DNA from: Limnobaculum zhutongyuii
GTDB lineage: Bacteria > Pseudomonadota > Gammaproteobacteria > Enterobacterales > Enterobacteriaceae
DNA length: 64,000 nt
Direction: 5' to 3'
NCBI RefSeq assembly: GCF_004295645.1
Contig: NZ_CP034752.1
Location: forward strand, 2,790,001 to 2,854,000
In this document: positions 54,522 through 62,353 of the stretch, piece by piece
Layout of the letters: each line of letters opens with the position of its first letter
Numbering within the stretch: the first letter of the stretch is position 1
Position numbers and translations under genes: made by a program
Notes under the pieces: generated by a model
Told to the model about the DNA's origin: nothing
Seen by the model: only the letters and a program-made list of their open reading frames with translations
The model's database searches: none

Positions 54522-54947
54522 GTGAAAAAATCTTCTGTCGTCCTGTTATGTACCGCGCTGACTATAACTACACTGATAACCACTGGTTGCACCCCGAAGA
54601 CAAGCGTTGAGCGTCACGCCCGGCAGTATGTTTATGCGGTTGGTGACGACGGCCTCGACTCTAATTTTTATGTCAAGGAGGCCGACAACATCCGGTCGAT
54701 GGTGTCGTTCTTCCATCAGTTCCGGGACATGGGGGTAAAAGACAAAACTACAGGCCTGTCCCGTGACGATGCGATGAAACGGGCCTCTCTGTTCCGCAGT
54801 GAGGAATTTCTGAAATCCATTCAGTCAGTGCAGGTGTTTGCGGGCAGGACATACGCGAACAGCAGTACCCCCTCCCCGAAAAAACTTAAGGCGATGGGAG
54901 ACGCGATTTCAGCAACATATATGGATGGTTATGAAGGGAGGCCGTGA
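54522..54947 (+). CDS. Exc2-like lipoprotein (moron)
   Basis: A 141-residue lipoprotein: signal MKKSSVVLLCTALTITTLITTGC with lipobox ITTGC, then RHARQYVYAVGDDGLDSNFYVKEADNIRSMVSFFHQFRDMGV, RSEEFLKSIQSVQVFAGRTYANSS and the end YMDGYEGRP. From memory this pattern resembles Exc2 family lipoproteins of ColE1-type plasmids, tied to entry exclusion; the match needs a search. It is opposite in direction to the late genes around it and visibly more GC-rich in codon choice, both signs of an acquired cargo gene. AAGGAGA-type site precedes the start. Confidence 0.75.
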   Translation: MKKSSVVLLCTALTITTLITTGCTPKTSVERHARQYVYAVGDDGLDSNFYVKEADNIRSMVSFFHQFRDMGVKDKTTGLSRDDAMKRASLFRSEEFLKSIQSVQVFAGRTYANSSTPSPKKLKAMGDAISATYMDGYEGRP

Positions 54948-55136
54948 TGAGTCGGCGTCATATTTCACTGCATAGTTACCAACTGAGCGACTGAGTTGTC
55001 AAAATTTTGGTGGCTTCCGGCTTATAACCCCCAAATAAGCCCAGTAAGTTGAGCTATACATTTCGCCGGTTTCCCACCGCTTCTCAGTAGTGGTAACTAA
55101 CTTGCTGTAGTTACAGCCATTAAGAATGACCACCTC

Positions 55137-55583
55137 CTATTGAGATAGACAAACGTTTTTAATGTAGCCTTGTAGGTACTCTATCTTTGCTCTGTCTCGG
55201 ATGATTCCAGCTCGGATATCGAAAACAGCTTGTCCAGAAGCACCAGTGAGTTCGACACTGGCATCATCGCCCACGCTGCCGGTTGAGGTGGCTGGACACT
55301 TGGCTTTGATGTACAGCTTGCGATTAGCAGTGGCAAGCTCATTACGAAGACGATTGTTTTCAGATTCGGATGCATGAAGTTTCTCCGTTGCGCGTTTATC
55401 CAGTTCAGCAGCTTTATTCTGCTGTGCCTGTATTTCGTCGATAGTACTGTTTGCTGTGTTCAGTTCGGCAGTTAGCGCTCTTTTATCTGATTCAAGAAGC
55501 GAGATACGTATCGAAAAGAGATACCCGGCGGCAGAAAGCAAAGCTGCGGCAATTAAGCCAATAACAATCTCTCTTCCGGTCAT
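55137..55583 (-). CDS. Spanin, inner membrane subunit Rz
   Basis: A 148-residue i-spanin: N-terminal anchor (IVIGLIAAALLSAAGYLFSI, residues 5-24), then a periplasmic coiled coil (LLESDKRALTAELNTANSTIDEIQAQQNKAAELDKRATEKLHASE...). With Rz1 it fuses inner and outer membranes at the last step of lysis. Its start overlaps the end of the endolysin gene by four bases. Confidence 0.93.
   Translation of the reverse strand: MTGREIVIGLIAAALLSAAGYLFSIRISLLESDKRALTAELNTANSTIDEIQAQQNKAAELDKRATEKLHASESENNRLRNELATANRKLYIKAKCPATSTGSVGDDASVELTGASGQAVFDIRAGIIRDRAKIEYLQGYIKNVCLSQ
55181..55375 (-). CDS. Spanin, outer membrane lipoprotein Rz1 (embedded in Rz)
   Basis: A 64-residue frame wholly inside Rz in another frame. 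The signal MHPNLKTIVFVMSLPLLIASC ends in a lipobox (IASC), and the mature part is proline-rich (TSKPSVQPPQPAAW), the hallmark of Rz1. Embedded Rz1 genes are usual in lambdoid phages. Confidence 0.85.
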   Translation of the reverse strand: MHPNLKTIVFVMSLPLLIASCTSKPSVQPPQPAAWAMMPVSNSLVLLDKLFSISELESSETEQR

Positions 55584-56062
55584 GATTTCTCACTCCATAA
55601 ACAGACTTCACGCTCAATCTCCCTACGTGTAATCAACCCTTTCCATCGTTTACCGCCAGCATACGTCCAGCGTCGTAGCTCATTGCATGCTCCGGCTGTA
55701 TCACCTGAGTTTAATTTCTTCAGTAGCGTTGACCGCTTAAAAGCACTAGCGCCAACGTTATATGTAAAAGAGTAAAGCGCAGCCTTCTGTGAGTCAGTGG
55801 TTTTCACTTTGATAAGCGGATCGACAGATTTCTGAACTGATGACAAGTCTTTCTGTAGCAACCATTCACACTCTGCTTTTGAGTATATCTTACCCAGAAT
55901 AATATCTTTCCCTGTATGCCCGTAGCAGACCGTCAGAACGCCAACAACATCACGGTAAGGTTTTGCCTCGTAGCCTTCAAAATTAGCTATTAGTACACCA
56001 GCTATTGCCATGACTCCACCCACCATTGCCATAGATAGCTTGTTTCGTAAGACTTCGTTCAT
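55580..56062 (-). CDS. SAR endolysin (phage lysozyme, glycoside hydrolase 24)
   Basis: A 160-residue lysozyme. The catalytic triad pattern E-8aa-D-5aa-T is exact: Glu29, Asp38, Thr44 in FEGYEAKPYRDVVGVLTVCY. Residues 9-27 (LSMAMVGGVMAIAGVLIAN) form a weakly hydrophobic signal-anchor-release segment, so the enzyme is exported by the Sec system and freed into the periplasm when the pinholin depolarises the membrane. It overlaps holin and Rz genes. Confidence 0.94.
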   Translation of the reverse strand: MNEVLRNKLSMAMVGGVMAIAGVLIANFEGYEAKPYRDVVGVLTVCYGHTGKDIILGKIYSKAECEWLLQKDLSSVQKSVDPLIKVKTTDSQKAALYSFTYNVGASAFKRSTLLKKLNSGDTAGACNELRRWTYAGGKRWKGLITRREIEREVCLWSEKS

Positions 56063-56331
56063 CAGATATCCTTCGGCGCTTTGCTCATGATTTGGGCTGC
56101 CAGTGTTGCTGCCGCTGATGGATTCGCTGATTCAGCTCTGTTAACTAAATGCTGGAACAGTGCCGTTCGTTTCTTTTGCTCATGCCGGTTCATCATGTAG
56201 GTCATGATACCCAGCGCCATACTAAAGGCCATGCCGATGATAAACCCCCACTCATACAAGGTCAGGCTGGCGAAAAATGCTGTTAACCCGGCACTCCCGT
56301 AAGTGGCATTCGTGTATTTATCCATACGCAT
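56062..56331 (-). CDS. Phage holin (class II-like)
   Basis: An 89-residue small membrane protein (MRMDKYTNATYGSAGLTAFFASLTLYEWGFIIGMAFSMALGIMTYMMNRHEQKKRTALF): two hydrophobic segments and a basic C-terminal part. A frame extends to 56343, but GGAGGTG lies inside that extension and is correctly spaced for the ATG at 56331. Its TGA overlaps the endolysin ATG. With a SAR endolysin downstream it may act as a pinholin. Confidence 0.9.
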   Translation of the reverse strand: MRMDKYTNATYGSAGLTAFFASLTLYEWGFIIGMAFSMALGIMTYMMNRHEQKKRTALFQHLVNRAESANPSAAATLAAQIMSKAPKDI

Positions 56332-56449
56332 TTGCACCTCCATTGGAAGTGTCCGTTATTCGTTAAATTTAAAGAGAAATGATTATCCTTTACCCGGATG
56401 AGACATAGTGATATCTTTTGATATCCTATAAATCAAAAGGATAATCGTC

Positions 56450-56911
56450 ATGAGCACATATTCAGATTTATGGCACGTCATCATTTCCAGAGTTGCAGAC
56501 ATTAGAGGTATTGCTCACTCAAGCATTGGTTTTAAAAACTACGATAACGCCGATACTGTTAAGCTATATCTACGAGCTGCTCAGATTTTCACTCTAGAGC
56601 TAATACTGCATATTCACCGTTCAAAATATGGAACAAAATTTGAGCCATTAAACGGGATCAAAGCACTCCATCATTTAATTTTCATGAAAACTAAATGGAG
56701 AATTGAAGATATCGAAAAAATGTCTTTAAACCACTGCTTGCTGGCTCTGCAAGAGGACATCCGGATAGATAAGCTACCGGCTGATGCTCAAGAATATCTC
56801 AGTTATCTGCCTGATTATTCTCTAACGTTTGATGGTTTTCTTGATAATGAGTGGGCTCCTGGGGAAAACTCAACTTTCCTTCATGATATTCAGGTTGATA
56901 ATCACTTATAA
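56450..56911 (+). CDS. Conserved phage protein of unknown function (ECs1072-like?)
   Basis: A 153-residue protein (MSTYSDLWHVIISRVADIRGIAHSSIGFKNYDN..., LELILHIHRSKYGTKFEPLNGIKALHHLIFMKTKW..., LPADAQEYLSYLP) with no signal peptide or known active site. Its pattern brings to mind the ECs1072 family of phage-associated proteins, but this is from memory and uncertain. It is transcribed against the late operon from just upstream of holin, so it may be expressed in the lysogen. Its 3' end overlaps the next minus-strand gene by over 100 bp. Confidence 0.65.
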   Translation: MSTYSDLWHVIISRVADIRGIAHSSIGFKNYDNADTVKLYLRAAQIFTLELILHIHRSKYGTKFEPLNGIKALHHLIFMKTKWRIEDIEKMSLNHCLLALQEDIRIDKLPADAQEYLSYLPDYSLTFDGFLDNEWAPGENSTFLHDIQVDNHL

Positions 56912-57065
56912 TCAAGTCAAGCTCTCCGAGCCGTTCTATCAGTTCGGCTCTTTCGTTTTTCAATTTCATATAGTAGGACAAGGCTATATGCTGCCGCTTC
57001 AACCATTCAACTAACTCATCTTCGGTTAAATCGCCAATACAAATGTACTGCTGAGTATTTTTCAT
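56799..57065 (-). CDS. Small hypothetical phage protein
   Basis: An 88-residue charged, helical protein (MKNTQQYICIGDLTEDELVEWLKRQHIALSYYMKLKNERAELIERLGELDLIISDYQPEYHEGK...). The heptad-like middle suggests a short coiled coil. The start has AGAGGC upstream. It overlaps the plus-strand gene tail to tail (56799-56911). Amino acid composition looks genuine for both; which is expressed when is not known. Confidence 0.6.
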   Translation of the reverse strand: MKNTQQYICIGDLTEDELVEWLKRQHIALSYYMKLKNERAELIERLGELDLIISDYQPEYHEGKLSFPQEPTHYQENHQTLENNQADN

Positions 57066-57149
57066 ACGAATGCCTCTAATAGGATTAGCCCTCAGTCGTT
57101 TTCTGATAGATGAGGGTGTGTTGGTTTTGACTGGGGCTAAAATGAAGAA

Positions 57150-57196
57150 GCAGCTATTAGATCTTGGCCTAGGAAACTAAGGGGTCTAATAGCTGC
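57150..57196. repeat. Strong inverted repeat in the late leader region
   Basis: GCAGCTATTAGA at 57150-57161 is repeated as its exact complement at 57185-57196 (12-bp stem, 23-base loop). No T run follows. It lies between the methyltransferase remnant and the small hypothetical gene. Confidence 0.75.
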
Positions 57197-57216
57197 CGGT
57201 GACTCAATTTGACACG

Positions 57217-57241
57217 AAAAAGCCCCAACGATTAGGCTGGG
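57217..57241 (-). terminator. Terminator after the methyltransferase remnant
   Basis: On the minus strand CCCAGC, loop, GTTGGG (one G-T pair) is followed by GCTTTTT. It lies about 30 bp past the remnant's stop codon. Confidence 0.7.
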
Positions 57242-57270
57242 ACTCTGTGGACGCAACGCCACTCTTCTCG

Positions 57271-57694
57271 CTACGCATTTTTTAACTTCTCTACGGTTGA
57301 CTCGAAGCGCTCTGCCTCAAGTTCAACCCCTACACCTTTTCGACCAGTCTGTTTGGCTGCTAATAAAGAATTACCGCCACCAAGAAAGAAATCCGCTACC
57401 ACTTCACCAGGTCGCGAACTGGCATTAATGATATCAATCATCATTTCCAGCGGTTTTTCGCATGGGTGTTTGCCTGGATAATACTGTACCGGCGGATAAT
57501 GCCATACGTCAGTATGTGGTACTTCTTTCCTTACTGAGAACGGTCGCCTTAAATCTTCATATTGCTGTTTTAAATCAGCATACTCAGCAACTAATTCATT
57601 ATGCGGAACCGATATCAGGCAGTGTCTTCAAATAGATTAAACAATCGGCATTCACCAGCGTTAAATCACTAAATTCAATTTTTTCTATAGTCAT
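57271..57694 (-). pseudogene. DNA N6/N4 methyltransferase, internally deleted and frameshifted
   Basis: The 5' part reads MTIEKIEFSDLTLVNADCLIYLKTLPD and the 3' part HNELVAEYADLKQQYEDLRRPF, then YPPVQYYPGKHPCEKPLEMM and VVADFFLGGGNSLLAAKQTGRKGVGVELE. These are the two ends of a beta-class phage adenine methyltransferase. The middle, with the catalytic DPPY motif, is missing, and the join near 57605-57615 shifts frame by one so that a TAA follows. The full-length family member is about 130-150 codons longer (from memory). It cannot be active. Confidence 0.88.
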
Positions 57695-57723
57695 GTCTAC
57701 CGCGCTTTTGTAGTATAACGCCC

Positions 57724-57867
57724 GTTCATGCATGAACAGTGGGCCTTGGTTTATACTCATGACTAGTGCTGTGGGTATAGATGTCCGCCAGTAGCTCTAA
57801 CTACTGGTGGTCGCCCATCTTTGAGATTAAGAAGAATGCCGTAGGGTTATCCCTGCGGCTTTTTTTG
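57724..57867 (+). other. Plus-strand structured element with terminator (opposite the late leader)
   Basis: A perfect 14-bp palindrome GTTCATGCATGAAC (57724-57737), a TATACT box (57752-57757), a 10-bp hairpin CCGCCAGTAG / CTACTGGTGG (57785-57810) and a strong terminator (57838-57867, stem GCCGTAGGG / CCCTGCGGC, then seven T) lie in order on the plus strand. They could form a short RNA complementary to the phage late leader, or be the 3' end of another plus-strand transcript. No clear -35 box was seen. Confidence 0.45.
57838..57867 (+). terminator. Rho-independent terminator, plus strand
   Basis: Nine-bp stem GCCGTAGGG / CCCTGCGGC (one G-T pair), TTAT loop, then TTTTTTT. Confidence 0.85.
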
Positions 57868-57910
57868 TGATAAATCCGCACTAAACAGGATTTATGAGAA
57901 TTTAGGCAAT

Positions 57911-57936
57911 AAAAAACCCCGCCATTTCTGGCAGGG
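57911..57936 (-). terminator. Late-leader terminator (tR'-like)
   Basis: On the minus strand CCCTGCC, loop AGAAAT, GGCGGGG (one G-T pair) is followed by TTTTTT. It stands about 40-60 bp downstream of the proposed late promoter, where lambdoid phages keep a terminator that only Q-modified polymerase passes. Confidence 0.8.
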
Positions 57937-57978
57937 CTTAAGTATGCTTTAGTGGTGTATAGATAGACTTTCCCACTA

Positions 57979-58007
57979 TTTATACAAATTACGCCACTTT
58001 CGGACAA
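57979..58007 (-). promoter_or_regulatory. Candidate late promoter pR'
   Basis: On the minus strand TTGTCC (58007-58002), a 17-base spacer and TATAAA (57984-57979) lie about 45 bp after the Q stop codon. With the terminator at 57911-57936 it makes the pR'-tR' unit expected for Q control. Confidence 0.7.
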
Positions 58008-58048
58008 AATGCAAGTTTGTGATAAAAATATTGTATCCGTCTCTATCA

Positions 58049-58831
58049 CTATTTTGTTATTTTCTGAAATTCATCTGCCGCCACACTTTCTTCTATGTCG
58101 CACTTAGTCACTAACAGGTCATAAAGTGGTTTCCAGTTTCTGCGCCATGTTCTTTCATTCAGTTCTGGCAATAATGCTGTAATCGCCCTGTAAGCTACCG
58201 ATGACGGCATCCGGCTATATCCCTTTCCGCCACAACGTTCACACCCTTTAATGACCGGCGCACCAGCATCCTTTGTTGCATCTCTATCAATCGCTTTCCC
58301 TGTGCCTTTACAGTTGCGGCAACGTTTATATATTACTCCTTTCCCGTTGCAGGGCTGGCAGAGTTCACGAACGATTTCACGTTCAATGACTGGTGGTATT
58401 TTCTCTTCACCATCAGCACCGATGTACCCGGGATACTTAACAACATCCCGCCAAACTTCTACAGTCCCTTTTCCATAACAACTGTGACATGTCACACTGG
58501 CACCTGCTGAGTGAGAATATTCCTCATAAGCGAGAGTGGCCAGAATCTGCATACAACGAGCCATTCGACGGCCAGCAACTTTACCCACCAGCTTTGGCGC
58601 TTTCTGGTAAGCGTACTGAATTAGCTCATGGATGGCCTTTTTCTTATCTTCAGTGCTAATCCCTGTTTTACCCAGGAATGCAGATATACCGAAACTCGCC
58701 TTTGCTTTTGTCATCCCAATAGCAGCCATGACATCAGTTCCCGTAAGACGGTCTGCTGACGTTCCATTAGGCGTGTCAGTGATAGTCATCCCTTGTGGGC
58801 TAAAGTGCTTTAGCGAAGATTCCAGTTTCAT
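58049..58831 (-). CDS. Antitermination protein Q (zinc-finger type)
   Basis: A 260-residue late-gene antiterminator (MKLESSLKHFSPQGMTITDTPNG..., GTDVMAAIGMTKAKASFGISAFLGKTG). The central zinc region has four CxxCxGxG-like repeats (CHSCYGKG, CQPCNGKG, CRNCKGTG, CERCGGKG), like phage 82-type Q. The C-terminal part (YRAITALLPELNERTWRRNWKPLYDLLVTKC) is helical. The ATG at 58831 overlaps the upstream stop (TGATG). It should act on the promoter just downstream to switch on lysis and virion genes. Confidence 0.92.
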   Translation of the reverse strand: MKLESSLKHFSPQGMTITDTPNGTSADRLTGTDVMAAIGMTKAKASFGISAFLGKTGISTEDKKKAIHELIQYAYQKAPKLVGKVAGRRMARCMQILATLAYEEYSHSAGASVTCHSCYGKGTVEVWRDVVKYPGYIGADGEEKIPPVIEREIVRELCQPCNGKGVIYKRCRNCKGTGKAIDRDATKDAGAPVIKGCERCGGKGYSRMPSSVAYRAITALLPELNERTWRRNWKPLYDLLVTKCDIEESVAADEFQKITK

Positions 58832-59691
58832 CAGCCACACTCCCCCACCAGATTGAGTATGATTGCGTCAGTTAACTCGCCGCGATCCATAAAGCGTTCT
58901 TCTTCCAGTATCCATTTACACACATCGATTGCTTCCTGTCGTGTAATTGGTTTAATTTTGGGGAGCAATGTTTCAAGGTATTCTTCACGATCATTCACAT
59001 GGCAACGGCCTCCATCGGCATATTCATAGCCAAGTTCTTTTTCGGCGCTGTTGCGCATGGAGTAAAGCCAATCCCAGTATTGGAATTCACGAACAACATC
59101 AGATAAAGATGATGGTTCTGGTAGCTGTTCAACGAAACCTTTTGATATAGACTTTCTCTGCATATCAATTTCATTGCAGCGTTCTCCCTGTACACATTGC
59201 GCTGCGATTTCTTTCTTCGTCCAACCCCAGCATGCACTATAGACATCGCTTAATTCACCAACCAGCATGAGTTTTTCAGGAGGCATGTTCTCTAATGCAG
59301 CATCATAGTTACCAAAATAAGACCGTACTGAACAGGCATTCTCAATATTTTGTTTTGCTCTGCTGATATAACTCTGTGGGTTATCCATTGACATCGTACC
59401 AAACGCAATTTGGAATGGTGCAGCGCCAGATGCCATCAAATAATCAGAGTAACGCTTCTGAGCCTCTTTAGGCGTTATCTTTAACTTACTCAACGCTTCT
59501 TCTGCGGCATCTAAATGTGCCGGTTCATTAGTATTTATAACCTCCAGAACCCACAAATAAGCGTCGGTCTGCTTATGTCCAGTTATCTTACGTTGAGGAG
59601 GTAAAGGTTTTACTGTTGCTATCGCGGTGCTGTGAGAAGCTACAGGGATAGAAAATAATACTTTATGCTTTAAGTTATCTGTACGCTTCAT
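58831..59691 (-). CDS. Conserved phage protein of unknown function
   Basis: A 286-residue soluble protein (MKRTDNLKHKVLFSIPVASHSTAIATVKPLPPQRKITGHKQTDAYLWVLEVINTNEPAHLD...) without a known motif. It is translationally coupled at both ends, four bases with the primase and one base with Q, so it belongs to the early/replication operon. A role in replication or gene control is inferred from position only. Confidence 0.8.
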   Translation of the reverse strand: MKRTDNLKHKVLFSIPVASHSTAIATVKPLPPQRKITGHKQTDAYLWVLEVINTNEPAHLDAAEEALSKLKITPKEAQKRYSDYLMASGAAPFQIAFGTMSMDNPQSYISRAKQNIENACSVRSYFGNYDAALENMPPEKLMLVGELSDVYSACWGWTKKEIAAQCVQGERCNEIDMQRKSISKGFVEQLPEPSSLSDVVREFQYWDWLYSMRNSAEKELGYEYADGGRCHVNDREEYLETLLPKIKPITRQEAIDVCKWILEEERFMDRGELTDAIILNLVGECG

Positions 59692-60668
59692 GCTGCTACC
59701 CTCTTTGTAAAAGTTAATTCTCGGACCTGATCGCCGTTAATCAGAAGATCGTTAAAATCTCCGTTATCTCCCCAACGGACACTTACCTTAACTAAATCAT
59801 TTCTTACCGTAAGATTACTGTGTGCACATGCAAAAGCGGCAGAGTGCCCAGTAGCTGAATGCGGGTCCATATCAGCAAAAATAATTAAATGTTTTACTCC
59901 GGTTGGAACACGGAATTTCTCCATAATATTAGCGTTCATTACAGACCATGTGTTTACACCATAAATCTGTTTGCATGACAGCGCGGTTTCTATCCCCTCA
60001 GCAATACCTAACGTTGACGCAGGTGGAAACATTCGGATTGCAATAGAATTTGCATAGCTCAGATAACTATCCTCCTGCAGCGCTTTCATTTTTTTAGGGT
60101 GGTCCACGTTCGCTTTTTTATCACCATCCAATAACGTGCGATGTAAATAACATAAGGCCCCTTTGTCATCCGTAGCCAGTGAGTAAATGGCCTGATACGT
60201 TTTTCCGTTAGCGGGTTGATTGTCACAGTAGCGAATATGTTCAAGGGGCAAAGAGTGGATCCCGCGCAAATTAAGATAAGATTCTGCTGGTGTTCCTTTT
60301 AAACTCAGTAATGACGAAAATTTATGGCTAACCCATTTACGTAAAGATGAGCGATCATCCCTTTTGGGATTTTCAGAATTTTCCTTGATATATTCATTAC
60401 CGATGATTTTATCGACTTCACTCGCTAGAGTTTTAAAGTCTTTCCCCTGAGTAAGCTCAAGTAATTTCCAGCCATCTCCTGCATTGCATTTACAAATAAA
60501 GGTTCCACGTTCATCTTTATTGTCAATTCGGAATGAGCCTTTAGATCCGCAGATAGGACATTCGTCGCCATAATGCCGCCTGCCTGTAACTTGGGGTAAT
60601 TTGTAATGCTCAAAAACTTCTGGCCATCTTCCTATCACTGCCTCTGTGGTCTTCCTTCGGGTCATCAT
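59688..60668 (-). CDS. Primase-like protein (zinc-binding plus Toprim domains)
   Basis: A 326-residue protein. Residues about 30-70 hold the zinc-binding domain of phage primase-helicases (CPICGSKGSFRIDNKDERGTFICKCNAGDG). A Toprim domain follows, with the glutamate in LGIAEGIETALSCKQIYG (about 235) and the aspartates in LIIFADMDPHSATG. It lacks a helicase domain; the separate helicase is encoded just upstream with a four-base overlap. Confidence 0.9.
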   Translation of the reverse strand: MMTRRKTTEAVIGRWPEVFEHYKLPQVTGRRHYGDECPICGSKGSFRIDNKDERGTFICKCNAGDGWKLLELTQGKDFKTLASEVDKIIGNEYIKENSENPKRDDRSSLRKWVSHKFSSLLSLKGTPAESYLNLRGIHSLPLEHIRYCDNQPANGKTYQAIYSLATDDKGALCYLHRTLLDGDKKANVDHPKKMKALQEDSYLSYANSIAIRMFPPASTLGIAEGIETALSCKQIYGVNTWSVMNANIMEKFRVPTGVKHLIIFADMDPHSATGHSAAFACAHSNLTVRNDLVKVSVRWGDNGDFNDLLINGDQVRELTFTKRVAA

Positions 60669-62290
60669 TGTTGCAACCCTCCGATACTCCGGATCTGCCT
60701 AAGAGCATCTCTGGACTCTAAGATAGTACTGATACCACTCAGGCTCATTTGAGGTTCACTTTCTCCCTGCTGTTTCTGTTGTTTTTCCCGAACTTTTGCA
60801 TAGGCGATAAGTTTAGATTTAATGAAGTTACTTACTTCCGGACCTATTTCCTGCGGATAATCCTGTAACCCATTAGGCCATGTTCCAAACTTACTTTTAT
60901 AGGTATGTGCACACCAGCCATCACTAACCGGTTTCCCTTGCGACAATCGCTGCCTCTGGTAATACTTAATTTGTGACCACCAGCGCTGCTTATCTTCTTT
61001 GGTGTACTTCCGTTCCTGTTTGCTGAATTTCTTTAATCCGCGACTGGTATCAACATCAACATCTTCACCAGCTAAAGGTTTATGCCCGCATTTAGGACAA
61101 ACATAAACGCCGGCAGGCTTCATGTAGTGGCACTGGCTGCACTCCTTTGGTAATTTTTCAATTTTTTCTGTACGTTCCTGCGCCCTGCTATCTTTCATGC
61201 CATCACTTTTGTTTGGCAATTCGCCATACTCGATAGCATCAGGAAAGCCCAGGCGATGAACAGAGCCACTGTGATCGAAGATAAGGCATGTATCTTTATC
61301 CGGCGCTGTACGTAATCCACGACCAATAGTTTGTAACCAACGAATTTCTGATTTAGTTGGCCTCGCATAAATGACCGCCCGAACATCACTGTCGAACCCT
61401 GCCACCAGCACGCCGACATTGACGATAATCTTGGTTGCACCCTGTTCAAATCGGTGAATGATCAGTTGACGTTCATCATGTGGCGTTCCCGCTGTCATCA
61501 CCTCGGCAGCAATACCAGCCCGATTAAACTCAATCGTCACGTAGTTAGCATGGCGTACATTCACGCAAAAGCAGATTGTCGGGCGATCCTGGCCGTGTTC
61601 CAGCCAGTTACGAACGATGTCACCAACCAGATCCGCACCACTCATAATCTCCGCTAGTTGTTCTTCGTTATAGTCAGAACCATACTCGTTACTACGGTTA
61701 CTCTTTACCCCTTTCAGGTCAGGCATGGAGGGAGCAAAGAACTCATAAGTGCTCAAATCTCCACGGTTGATTAATTCCTTTATGGTGGTAGGTTTAATTA
61801 GCTGCTGGTAATACTGGCCGAGGAATGACGAAAAAGGTGTACCGGACAAACCAATCACTTTCACTTGCGTTTTTTCAGTCAAATATTTAATGACCTCCAG
61901 CAGCTTCTTCCGGCGTAAGTGAGCTTCGTCGATAATCAGCAAATCGATGTTATCGGGAAAGTCACGACGGATGAGCGTATCGGCAGAAGCAATCTGAATC
62001 ATTCGCTCTGGATCGTAATTTGGATGGTCACGCCAGATATACCCGATTTCATCTTCCGGAAGCCCGTACTGGATAAACCGGTCTGAGGTTTGTGTAATCA
62101 AAGTCGTGTAAGGCACCACAAACATAACCCGCATTCCACGAGAAACATGTCCGTCAGTGATAAAGCTCGCCAGACCCGTCTTGCCACTTCCTGTCGGGCT
62201 GTAAACCATGAAAGAATTATATTGCTTCCAGTCACGGCGCAGCATGTTTAATGCCCGTTCCTGTGCGAAATTAGGCGTGATAGTCAGCAT
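60665..62290 (-). CDS. DEAD/DEAH-box helicase (phage replication)
   Basis: A 541-residue SF2 helicase. Motifs: I YSPTGSGKTGLAS (about 30-42), II LLIIDEAHLRRKK, III GLSGTPFS, then V VNVGVLVAGFDSD and VI QTIGRGLRTAPDK. A zinc ribbon CSQCHYMKPAGVYVCPKCGH (about 383-402) and a helical C-terminal part follow. It is coupled to the primase by overlap (ATGA type). Together they form the replication pair; no lambda O/P or DnaB-type genes are present. Confidence 0.93.
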   Translation of the reverse strand: MLTITPNFAQERALNMLRRDWKQYNSFMVYSPTGSGKTGLASFITDGHVSRGMRVMFVVPYTTLITQTSDRFIQYGLPEDEIGYIWRDHPNYDPERMIQIASADTLIRRDFPDNIDLLIIDEAHLRRKKLLEVIKYLTEKTQVKVIGLSGTPFSSFLGQYYQQLIKPTTIKELINRGDLSTYEFFAPSMPDLKGVKSNRSNEYGSDYNEEQLAEIMSGADLVGDIVRNWLEHGQDRPTICFCVNVRHANYVTIEFNRAGIAAEVMTAGTPHDERQLIIHRFEQGATKIIVNVGVLVAGFDSDVRAVIYARPTKSEIRWLQTIGRGLRTAPDKDTCLIFDHSGSVHRLGFPDAIEYGELPNKSDGMKDSRAQERTEKIEKLPKECSQCHYMKPAGVYVCPKCGHKPLAGEDVDVDTSRGLKKFSKQERKYTKEDKQRWWSQIKYYQRQRLSQGKPVSDGWCAHTYKSKFGTWPNGLQDYPQEIGPEVSNFIKSKLIAYAKVREKQQKQQGESEPQMSLSGISTILESRDALRQIRSIGGLQQ

Positions 62291-62353
62291 AGATGCCCCC
62301 TACTAGCACTGAATGCCACTTGATGGCATAATCATATTCGAATGAAATGTTCA

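Noticed and set aside
57801..58049. 82-codon minus-strand frame between Q and the methyltransferase remnant
   Set aside because: It runs through the late promoter, its terminator (57911-57936) and the plus-strand terminator. Its residues come from those elements and it lacks a ribosome-binding site.
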